From the NCBI GenBank assembly GCA_021795795.1, contig JAJYPA010000408.1, forward strand, positions 1-7,531: a stretch of 7,531 nt of DNA, written 5' to 3'. This document shows positions 1-4,998 of this stretch, piece by piece. The position numbers and the translations under genes are program-made. Below the pieces are notes generated by a model. It worked only from the letters and a program-made list of their open reading frames with translations. It did not search any database and had not been told where the DNA came from. The stretch's first letter is position 1. Every line of letters starts with the position of its first letter. This DNA is from Pseudomonadota bacterium. Lineage in GTDB: Bacteria > Pseudomonadota > Gammaproteobacteria > Halothiobacillales > Halothiobacillaceae.

Positions 1-788
1 TATTCCTCTGGTGGAACACCGACCCGCGAAGCCATGATGCGCACCGCGTCATCGTGCGTTTTCGGATCATTGATGTAATCGACCACCCGATACCAAACCT
101 TGGTCACTTTTTCCCATTCGGCACGGTGCATCGCCAGACTCTGCGGAGAAACGGCCAGTACGTCGTAGATCAAGCCCGGAGCGTCGGCACTGGTATAGAT
201 CGGCTTGGAGCCGGGTACCAACTTCAACGCTATACCGGAACTTGGTTGAAAGGCCCCAATGGCGGATACCTGCCCCGAAGCCAGAACCTGCGGTGTTTCA
301 TTGGTCGGCACATTCACGAGCTGAACATCCTTTTCGGTCATGCCATTATTTTGCAGGCCATTGAGGAGCAGCAGATGATCGACGAGACCGATTTCCACAC
401 CCACCTTCTTGCCTTTGAGATCCTTGAGAGAATCGATACCCGGCACACCAACGATCATGTCATTACCGTCGCTGTAATCATTGATCAGAATCATCACGCT
501 CTTGGCACCGGTCGCCCCTGTGACCAGTGCATCGCCGTTGGTCACGGCGACAGCATCCAGTTTGCCTGCGGCAAAGGCTTCCATTGAGGGGCCATAATCA
601 AACCAGTCGAATTTGACATCGACGCCAGCATCCTTGAACCAGTTCTTTTCAATAGCCACCTGCCATGCTACAAAGCCCGGCCAATCGCTATAACCGATCG
701 TCAGTGGCGCAGCGCTCGCCAGTACACTGCTACCTAAAAACGCCACACCCAAAACAACTCGAGACACCGCACGCAGAACAGACTTCAT
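1..788 (-). CDS. ABC transporter substrate-binding protein, NitT/TauT type (3' end outside window)
   Basis: The frame is open from the ATG at 788 to the window edge, giving 262 codons without a stop, so the C-terminus is missing. Residues 1-27 are a Sec signal peptide: basic start [10 protein letters not shown], hydrophobic core VVLGVAFLG, and an ASA-type cleavage site just before [12 protein letters not shown]. The mature part has the layout of periplasmic proteins that bind nitrate, taurine, sulfonate or similar small solutes: [10 protein letters not shown] near the N-terminus, [14 protein letters not shown] at about 75-88, [12 protein letters not shown] at 103-114, and [10 protein letters not shown] at 123-132. 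The NDYS-GND block resembles binding proteins found near urea carboxylase genes, so a nitrogen compound is a plausible ligand, but that is from memory and not decisive. The ribosome binding site GAGG lies 6 bases before the ATG. Permease and ATPase genes would be expected beyond the left edge. Family assignment is firm; ligand unknown. Confidence 0.9.
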   Translation of the reverse strand, partial: MKSVLRAVSRVVLGVAFLGSSVLASAAPLTIGYSDWPGFVAWQVAIEKNWFKDAGVDVKFDWFDYGPSMEAFAAGKLDAVAVTNGDALVTGATGAKSVMILINDYSDGNDMIVGVPGIDSLKDLKGKKVGVEIGLVDHLLLLNGLQNNGMTEKDVQLVNVPTNETPQVLASGQVSAIGAFQPSSGIALKLVPGSKPIYTSADAPGLIYDVLAVSPQSLAMHRAEWEKVTKVWYRVVDYINDPKTHDDAVRIMASRVGVPPEE

Positions 789-805
789 ATCACACCTCTC
801 TTTTG

Positions 806-833
806 GTATTACCTTTTTTAAAAAAAGTAATAC
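806..833. promoter_or_regulatory. Inverted repeat GTATTAC-N14-GTAATAC at the predicted start site (copy 1)
   Basis: Perfect 7-bp arms lie at 806-812 and 827-833. The 14 bases between are T6/A7-rich, so the whole 28 bp is a palindrome with a single mismatched pair. It sits between the sigma-54-like promoter and the ribosome binding site. The predicted transcription start (about 829) falls inside the promoter-proximal arm, so an operator for a dimeric protein is likelier than a transcript hairpin. If the true start lies further upstream, an RNA hairpin remains possible. Copy 2 keeps both arms and the 14-base spacing while the centre has changed. Confidence 0.5.
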
Positions 834-840
834 TAAGAAA

Positions 841-856
841 GCAGGAAGCAGGCCAA
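841..856 (-). promoter_or_regulatory. Sigma-54-like promoter of the ABC binding-protein gene
   Basis: Reading the minus strand, TTGGCCTGCTTCCTGC has the GG-N10-GC spacing diagnostic of -24/-12 promoters (consensus TGGCAC-N5-TTGC). The GG is at 854-853 and the GC at 842-841, which puts the start of transcription near 829, about 40 bases before the ATG. The -24 half is good and the -12 half (CTGC) is imperfect. The second copy at 3409-3424 keeps the same spacing with a better -12 (ATGCAA). Upstream, 875-887 on the plus strand (ATTCAAATGGTTA) differs at one position from the IHF consensus WATCARNNNNTTR, which fits a sigma-54 promoter. I did not find a convincing NtrC-type enhancer. Sigma-54 control would suit uptake of a nitrogen source. 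Confidence 0.5.
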
Positions 857-890
857 GAGTTAAAAACAACAATTATTCAAATGGTTAACT

Positions 891-1823
891 TAAAATCAGC
901 AAAAAACACCACCCGGTTATCTCACCACAACCATGCAAGTATGTAGCCCGGTTGCTCAAAATAGTGCAAGGCGGAGGAAGGTACTCCAACTCGTGGTACA
1001 TAGATTAGGTATTCTGGTGTTCACCCATTTTCAGCGAATTCCGAAAATAGTCATTAAGCGGGTTTGTGGCGGCTTGCCGCCAGTGCCTTTATTGAGGAGG
1101 ACGTGAATCTGAAACCATAACCACTGGTTCGCATATTCTTGATCTTCTTCCAAGGTTACGATTAGGTGCTTGCCTTGTGTATTTATTCTTGGATATTGTC
1201 CAGACTGAGCCCTTTCCAATATGAGATGAGCCCGGAGGAGCGAATGTTGGGATAAAGGAGGCGTGATTTTGATTTACACTTCAGATGTTGGCATAGGTGC
1301 GTACCTTTGTGTCAGGCAATAACCCGTTTCGTTTTCGATTGTGGATCGCTGAACCACCTTGGCTGGATGGTTGGGACAATCGGGCAGTTAAAATCACCGG
1401 GGCTGCAAACACTCAGACTAGGGCGTGCTGTGCCAATATCTGCGCAAGGTGACCGGCTTATTCCGCGCGTGTAGGTCGCTGGATCAAATAACTCACTACG
1501 GAGGGCAGTCGTATCAAGGATAAGCACCATCCTCGCACCGTGCTGTTCGGTCAGCGCTACACTCTCGATGGCATCCGCGCTTGCTGGCGGAAACGGAGGC
1601 GCTGCCCAGAACCATGTCAAACAACACGTTCAACACAGTCAGCGATTGTAGAGCACAGAACAAGAGATTGTTTCCTGCGAACGCTGTTTAGCAGGTAACC
1701 GCTAACAGGTCCGTCTAGGCGATGCGTCGGGCCAACACCTTGAAACCGCTTAGAATTAAGATCGCGCCGCTCAGCGCAGCAATCGGGGCGCGAAGTAAGT
1801 TTTTCGAGGTGCCCCGTACTCCG
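891..1823. other. About 930 bp without a recognisable gene
   Basis: No frame here gives a protein I recognise. The longest minus-strand frames are 1312-1620, with no ribosome binding site and a composition unlike a real protein, and 1031-1219, which starts at TTG and contains a 7-bp perfect inverted repeat TGGCGGC-TT-GCCGCCA (1067-1082). A minus-strand stretch at 1718-1855 is open for 46 codons without a start and includes a hydrophobic run (IAALSGAILILSG). It overlaps the end of the decayed gene in another frame and may be a further relic. The region looks like decaying accessory DNA. Nothing resembling a tRNA, a CRISPR array or insertion-sequence ends was seen by eye. Confidence 0.5.
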
Positions 1824-2320
1824 TCGACGAAGTTTTTGGACTGTCGAAAGCGCTCTTAAAGCTCAACGCAACCAGAATGCCGACGAGCCCGACAGGCGTC
1901 CTCTAGGACCGCATCGCGAGTATGCCGGCATCGTTAGGCACCGATTTGCGTAAGACCTCGGTGTAGTCGGCCTGGATTCCGCTTTCAAACATAAGTGTGT
2001 CGCTGATGAACTAGGCTCGGCCGATGTCTTCGAATGCCTCCAGACACTGATAGTCTAGTTCGCGACGCATAAGGCACTCGTCGTTGTCGACAGTGAGGCT
2101 GCCTGCAAAGCCCTGCTGACGAGGCAGCCAGGATGTGAGCTCCAGCGTCAGATTCTACAACCCGGCGCAACCGCGAAAGTCCGGCCGCAACTACGGAATG
2201 AGCTGATAGACGATCAAGCCGTGGCTTTACACAGCCAGTAAACCTCCTCGGTGGTAACGTTCGCGCAAGGCGCTCGCTACGCCATAGGCCGGCATATTCA
2301 AAAGGTACGTAATTGCTCCG
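1824..2320 (-). pseudogene. Decayed gene of an uncharacterised conserved family (frameshifts and in-frame stops)
   Basis: Just 3 bases after the lactonase stop, protein-like sequence appears in three successive frames. It begins NYVPFEYAGLWR (about 2314-2279), continues TTEEVYWLC (about 2255-2232), and then runs in a third frame with RPDFRGCAGL (from about 2187), RQQGFAGSLTVDNDE, RRELDYQ, AFEDIGRA, GIQADYTEVLRK and PVGLVGILVAL. This last frame is cut by stops at 2229-2227, 2193-2191, 2157-2155, 2013-2011 and 1905-1903. The string WR...VYWLQ...DFRG...GFAG...REIDYQ...DIGR...GI.ADYTEVW matches, from memory, a family of roughly 200-residue bacterial proteins of unknown function, but I cannot name the family. 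No start codon is left at the 5' end. At least two frameshifts plus five stops make it non-functional. Its position suggests it was once co-transcribed with the lactonase. Confidence 0.65.
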
Positions 2321-2323
2321 GTG

Positions 2324-3106
2324 TCACTCGTAAAAGCCGGGGAAACGGCGTCGGCTGCGGAAAAAGGCCATGTCGTGATTGGGCCACAGCTCAGCCCCGG
2401 TCTCGGCGGCGATACGCTTGAGCTTGCGGATGCTGTTCACGGCCATGTCCTCCCGATCATGCCAGCACAATCCCGGAGCAATTTCCTGCTCGAGATTCTC
2501 ACTCAGGTCCGCAGCATCGCCAGCGAGCAGGATCGGTGGCCCCTTGGGCAACTCGACCAGCAGTGACATGTGCCCCGCCGTGTGTCCTGGCGTCTCGACG
2601 GCTTCGACGCCTGGCGTCACCGTGTATTCGCTCTCGGTGATGCGCCAACGATAGCCTCCGGCGAAGTCGTCCTGGAAGTAGGCCTCGTCGGCTTGCGCCC
2701 GCGCCGCCTCCAGCTCACGACCGTGAACGTGCACCTCGGCATGACACATCTCGCATAAGCCGCCGCCGTGGTCGAAGTGCAGATGGCCGCAGAACACGAC
2801 GTCCACGTCCTGGGGTGCCAGCCCCAATTCGTACAAACGATTAGGCAGTCGCTGCTCCTCCGTCATCTCCGGCGGTCCGAAAGGAAAGGTTTCGTTCTCG
2901 TAATAGCGTTTACGCAATGCCGGATCGGCAAGCTTGGAGTAATCGCAGCCTACGTCGTAGAGAATCCGCCCGTTGGCGGTCTCGATCAGATAAGCGAGAA
3001 TAGGCGCCTCAATAATCACGCCTTTCCCACGATTGCGCGTTGAAAGGGTCTTCTCGTATGTATGCGTGCCGGTCAGCAACGGCCAGAAACGTTTTACCTG
3101 AGTCAT
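2324..3106 (-). CDS. Metallo-beta-lactamase fold hydrolase, N-acyl-homoserine-lactonase type
   Basis: The protein has 260 residues from the chosen ATG at 3106. The alternative ATG at 3115 adds three residues, but it directly abuts the purine run GGGGGG (3121-3116). That run is 9 bases from the ATG at 3106, a proper ribosome binding distance. Numbered from 3115, the zinc ligands are complete: HLHFDH at 111-116, His178 in TPGHTAGH, Asp200 in LAGDAAD and His247 in PNHD. The ILYDVGCD strand near 51-58, the TPGHTAGH motif and the overall length match AiiA/AttM-type lactonases, which open the lactone ring of acyl-homoserine lactones and so quench quorum signals. Other lactones or esters are possible substrates. 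No signal peptide is visible, so it should be cytoplasmic. The duplicated promoter and relic lie 73 bases upstream on the same strand, and the decayed gene follows directly. Confidence 0.9.
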   Translation of the reverse strand: MTQVKRFWPLLTGTHTYEKTLSTRNRGKGVIIEAPILAYLIETANGRILYDVGCDYSKLADPALRKRYYENETFPFGPPEMTEEQRLPNRLYELGLAPQDVDVVFCGHLHFDHGGGLCEMCHAEVHVHGRELEAARAQADEAYFQDDFAGGYRWRITESEYTVTPGVEAVETPGHTAGHMSLLVELPKGPPILLAGDAADLSENLEQEIAPGLCWHDREDMAVNSIRKLKRIAAETGAELWPNHDMAFFRSRRRFPGFYE

Positions 3107-3179
3107 ATTCTGCATCCCCCCTTGGAATTACTGGAAAGTGCGCGCATGTTATGAGATGAAAGCCCCGTCTCACCATGCG

Positions 3180-3356
3180 TTATAGCGTGGGGCATTTGCT
3201 CAAAGGATCTATAAGAGAATAGATACCCTTCGCTCCATCGTTCATGTTGTTGCCATTGCTGTAATCGTTGAATGGCGCAGCACTCGCCAGCGCACTGCTA
3301 CCTAAAAACGCCGCACCCAAAACAACTCGAGAAACCGCACGCAGGACAGACTTCAT
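3180..3356 (-). pseudogene. Internally deleted relic of the ABC substrate-binding protein gene
   Basis: The frame encodes 58 residues. The first 28 ([10 protein letters not shown]... to SAAP) match the signal peptide of the intact copy with two Val-to-Ala changes. The next residues, NDYSNGNNM, match NDYSDGNDM at position 103 of the intact protein. About 73 codons (residues 29-102) are therefore missing, in frame. After GIYSLIDPLSK, which corresponds to [11 protein letters not shown], the homology ends and a TAA closes the frame at 3180. The solute-binding domain is lost, so transport function is impossible. The start, ribosome binding site and signal peptide remain intact, so a short exported peptide could still be made, though a pseudogene is the simpler reading. 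It lies 73 bases upstream of the lactonase start. Confidence 0.85.
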
Positions 3357-3373
3357 ATCACACCTCTCTCTTG

Positions 3374-3401
3374 GTATTACCATTTAGACAAACAGTAATA
3401 C
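3374..3401. promoter_or_regulatory. Inverted repeat GTATTAC-N14-GTAATAC (copy 2)
   Basis: The arms at 3374-3380 and 3395-3401 are identical to copy 1, and the centre is again exactly 14 bases. The central sequence (CATTTAGACAAACA) has lost the palindromic T/A tract of copy 1. Kept arms around a changed centre suggest that the arms and their spacing matter, as for a dimeric DNA-binding protein. The predicted start of transcription (about 3397) falls inside the proximal arm, as in copy 1. Confidence 0.5.
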
Positions 3402-3408
3402 TGCGTTT

Positions 3409-3424
3409 GCATGAAGCAGGCCAA
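3409..3424 (-). promoter_or_regulatory. Sigma-54-like promoter (copy 2), upstream of the relic and lactonase
   Basis: The minus strand reads TTGGCCTGCTTCATGC followed by AAA, with GG at 3422-3421 and GC at 3410-3409, again GG-N10-GC. The -12 half (ATGCAA) is closer to the TTGCA consensus than in copy 1. The predicted start is near 3397. Since the relic and the lactonase follow on the same strand, this promoter could drive the lactonase, with a leader of roughly 290 bases. A weak GC-rich inverted repeat (3162-3166 with 3189-3193) lies between them and could limit read-through. Confidence 0.5.
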
Positions 3425-3458
3425 GAGATATGATTATTTATTATTCAAATAGATAACA

Positions 3459-3749
3459 AAAATCAGGCAGATAATATCGCCCTTTTTATGCACCATATTT
3501 ATGCACGATTACAATCCATCGCATCTAAATCAGTGCAAAACCGAGAGCATCTGTTCCAGTTGAAAGCGGCTGGCAAATTCAGGAAAACTTTTCCGGGTTT
3601 TATGCGTCAATCAAGTGGTGGAATCATTAACGTAAAATTCGATGCTCTAACCGGTCGGTTCATGAGCTTAGTGCCGAGTGTTGTGTCGACAATGGCAAAG
3701 AGCTCAGCGATGAATACTTTATCTTTACGACAGAGCTTTTTGCAGAAAC
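3459..3749. other. AT-rich intergenic stretch without a supported gene
   Basis: A plus-strand frame from 3488 to 3787 is open for 99 codons, but it lacks a ribosome binding site, matches nothing I recognise and runs through the hairpin at 3750-3777, so I do not call it. The nonamer TTTATGCAC occurs twice, at 3485-3493 and 3498-3506, 13 bp apart. It lies about 60-80 bp upstream of the copy-2 -24 element and could be a regulator site or chance. Nothing else stands out. Confidence 0.5.
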
Positions 3750-3777
3750 AACAAACCCGCCAAAAGGCGGGTTTGTT
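3750..3777 (-). terminator. Perfect 12-bp hairpin, probable terminator of the small membrane-peptide gene
   Basis: AACAAACCCGCC at 3750-3761 pairs exactly with GGCGGGTTTGTT at 3766-3777 around a four-base loop. It lies 47 bases after the stop of the 32-codon gene on the minus strand. The minus-strand tail (GTTTCTGC) is only moderately U-rich, but the base of the stem itself ends in TTTGTT. The plus-strand tail (CTGGTTTTAG) is also partly U-rich, so it may work in both directions. Confidence 0.7.
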
Positions 3778-3824
3778 CTGGTTTTAGCCAGACCTCGGTG
3801 GTGTAACGGGTCTTTTGGGTTCGA

Positions 3825-3923
3825 TCAACCGAAGGTGATAACACTCAGGAAGGAAAGCCAACCTAGAACAACCAAGGCAATAATGAAAGTCAAAGGGAAG
3901 TTTTCGAATTTGAACGCTGACAT
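3825..3923 (-). CDS. Small single-span membrane peptide, 32 residues, function unknown
   Basis: The peptide starts MSAFKFENFP and continues with about 22 largely hydrophobic residues (LTFIIALVVLGWLSFLSV and onward) to the stop TGA at 3825. The short N-terminal part carries Lys5 and Glu7, and the span covers residues 11 to about 31, so one transmembrane helix nearly fills the rest. GAGG at 3935-3932 lies 8 bases before the ATG, inside GAGGTGATCACT. A near-consensus promoter at 3954-3982 and a strong hairpin at 3750-3777 frame it as a complete monocistronic unit. I do not recognise the family. Such peptides often serve as small subunits or modulators of membrane complexes, or as type I toxins. 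The sequence does not decide between these, and I saw no antisense RNA promoter to support a toxin. Confidence 0.75.
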   Translation of the reverse strand: MSAFKFENFPLTFIIALVVLGWLSFLSVITFG

Positions 3924-3953
3924 AGTGATCACCTCAATCAAGTTTGTAGAATC

Positions 3954-3982
3954 ATTCTAGCTCGTCATTATCTGAATGTCAC
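3954..3982 (-). promoter_or_regulatory. Sigma-70-type promoter of the small membrane-peptide gene
   Basis: The minus strand reads GTGACA (3982-3977), a 17-base spacer, then TAGAAT (3959-3954). Each hexamer differs from consensus at one position and the spacing is optimal. The predicted start near 3946 leaves a leader of roughly 23 bases, just enough for the ribosome binding site. This suggests steady sigma-70-dependent expression. Confidence 0.65.
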
Positions 3983-4146
3983 CAGCATCCTCGGGGTTAT
4001 TTTTGGATGAACTTCATAAAAACGGCAGGACGGAATCGACATGAGTTCCAACACAGACAGCCCCCTGAATGACAAAAGATGCACCCTATTTTCGTATTCT
4101 TCGGTGATCTGAGACCTGCACCAACCAAGTCGGATGAGCGCTCAAA

Positions 4147-4166
4147 TCAATCGCGTAAACGATTGA
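4147..4166. terminator. Weak hairpin downstream of the amidotransferase gene
   Basis: TCAATCG at 4147-4153 pairs with CGATTGA at 4160-4166 around six bases. It lies about 45 bases after the stop at 4211 on the minus strand and could end the dnaB-alr-amidotransferase transcript. The minus-strand tail (TTTGAGCG) is poor in U. The plus-strand tail (AATAATTTTTC) is better, but no plus-strand gene feeds it. The stem is short, so this is only a candidate. Confidence 0.3.
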
Positions 4167-4210
4167 AATAATTTTTCTTTGGGGCGCGCAATGAACGTCT
4201 TCGAAAAATC

Positions 4211-4957
4211 TCATGGAAGGATTTTTTCGAGGTTCCCAAGAAATGTCAGCAATTCACCCATGAGGCGCTGATTGAGTGCATAGGTGTCGGCGGGTTCCGA
4301 CATCATCTTTTCCGCAGTTGAAACATACGGGCTATCGACGAGTTCATCCTCAGCATTCACCAGGAGATGCTCGACCGTCTCAGGTGTCATCTCAAGATGG
4401 AATTGCAACCCGACCACATAATCCCGATACAGGAAACCTTGATTTACGCAGGCAGCGCTATGTGCCAGAAGCTGCGCCCCGGCTGGCAGATCAAAGGTTT
4501 CGCCATGCCAGTGAAATACGCGTGTACCGGCCGCTTCGATGGGTTCAGGTTCCGACCCGACGACACATTGGCATTCCGGCCAGATATGTTGCGCCGCCGC
4601 ATGCCAATGGACGGGCCACCAGCCGATTTCGGGCAGGCGGTTTTTGCGCACGGCACCGCCCAGTTGCTCGGCAATGAGTTGCGCACCGAGGCAGAGCCCG
4701 AGTATCGGGGTTTTGGCACGTAAGGCCGATTGAATGTAGGCCTTCTCGGCTTCAAGCCACGGGTGGTGATCGGTATCATGCACACTCATCGGGCCGCCGA
4801 GCACGATGATCAGGTCAATGGCAGAAAGCGCGGGGAGCAAGCCCGAATCCGGTTCATACTGCCGGATTACCTGCACCTTGGCCTTTCGCTCAGCCAGCCA
4901 CGGTGCCATCGCACCCAAACCTTCAAAAGGAACGTGTTGGAATACGAGTACGTGCAT
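4211..4957 (-). CDS. Class I glutamine amidotransferase-like protein (GMP synthase-like GATase domain)
   Basis: The protein has 248 residues from the ATG at 4957 (MHVLVFQHVPFEGLG). That start has GGAG at a suitable distance (CGGAGAAAACGC) and aligns with the family's first beta strand. A start at 5050 would add 31 atypical residues and overlap alr by 52 bases. The class I catalytic set is present: nucleophile Cys89 in LGLCLGAQ, His187 and Glu189 in QFHLEMT. IVLGGPMSV at 51-59 is the typical glycine-rich oxyanion region, and FHWHGETFDLP at 148-158 is typical of stand-alone GATases of the YfeJ/GuaA-like group. No synthetase domain is attached. It may hydrolyse a gamma-glutamyl compound or glutamine, but the substrate is unknown. 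It follows alr by 41 bases on the same strand, so co-transcription is likely. Confidence 0.9.
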   Translation of the reverse strand: MHVLVFQHVPFEGLGAMAPWLAERKAKVQVIRQYEPDSGLLPALSAIDLIIVLGGPMSVHDTDHHPWLEAEKAYIQSALRAKTPILGLCLGAQLIAEQLGGAVRKNRLPEIGWWPVHWHAAAQHIWPECQCVVGSEPEPIEAAGTRVFHWHGETFDLPAGAQLLAHSAACVNQGFLYRDYVVGLQFHLEMTPETVEHLLVNAEDELVDSPYVSTAEKMMSEPADTYALNQRLMGELLTFLGNLEKILP

Positions 4958-4998
4958 GCGTTTTCTCCGTTCGTGTGACAACACGATTGAATGTTGCG

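Larger units (their letters stand above)
705..890. repeat. Direct repeat, copy 1: promoter, RBS and signal-peptide region
   Basis: This segment aligns with 3273-3458 at a constant offset of 2568 bp, with no gap until about 890. The signal-peptide part differs at only a few positions: about three silent changes and two Val-to-Ala changes. The ribosome binding site is identical. Identity falls off upstream of the -24 element, apart from a conserved ATTTGAATAAT block (872-882, minus strand). Copy 1 heads the intact gene and copy 2 heads the deleted relic. Confidence 0.85.
3273..3458. repeat. Direct repeat, copy 2: promoter, RBS and signal-peptide region
   Basis: This is the partner of 705-890 at a fixed 2568-bp offset. 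It contains the -24/-12 motif, the GTATTAC/GTAATAC dyad, the ribosome binding site and the signal-peptide codons. More distant homology to the intact gene (its bases about 420-483) continues at about 3203-3269, after the internal deletion. The two copies flank the unrecognised stretch, the decayed gene and the lactonase. Recombination between them would remove about 2.57 kb. Confidence 0.85.

Noticed and set aside
54..587. Long plus-strand open frame opposite the ABC binding-protein gene
   Set aside because: It mirrors the codons of the minus-strand gene, whose translation has a signal peptide and clear family motifs; the plus-strand product shows none.
1031..1219. Minus-strand open frame of 62 codons from TTG
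   Set aside because: The frame continues upstream of the TTG without a better start, there is no convincing ribosome binding site, and no family is recognised. It could be a gene fragment, but this cannot be supported.
1312..1620. Minus-strand open frame of 102 codons
   Set aside because: It lacks a ribosome binding site; the product is rich in Pro, Ser and Arg with no known motif. A short MVLILDTTALRSEL run resembles a PIN-domain start, but the acidic residues expected later are not seen in place.
3162..3193. GCCCC/GGGGC inverted repeat between relic and lactonase as a terminator
   Set aside because: The stem is only 5 bp with a 22-base loop and the tail has three T bases; at most a weak attenuator.
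3488..3787. Plus-strand open frame of 99 codons starting MHHIYARLQ
   Set aside because: It has no ribosome binding site, no recognisable motif, and its end runs through the strong hairpin at 3750-3777.
3784..3840. tRNA-like T-arm motif GGGTTCGATCAACC
   Set aside because: No matching acceptor, anticodon or D-arm can be folded around it, and it coincides with the end of the small membrane-peptide gene.
4041..4112. Plus-strand frame of 23 codons starting MSSNTDSPLN
   Set aside because: It has no ribosome binding site or promoter and is polar and short; likely chance.
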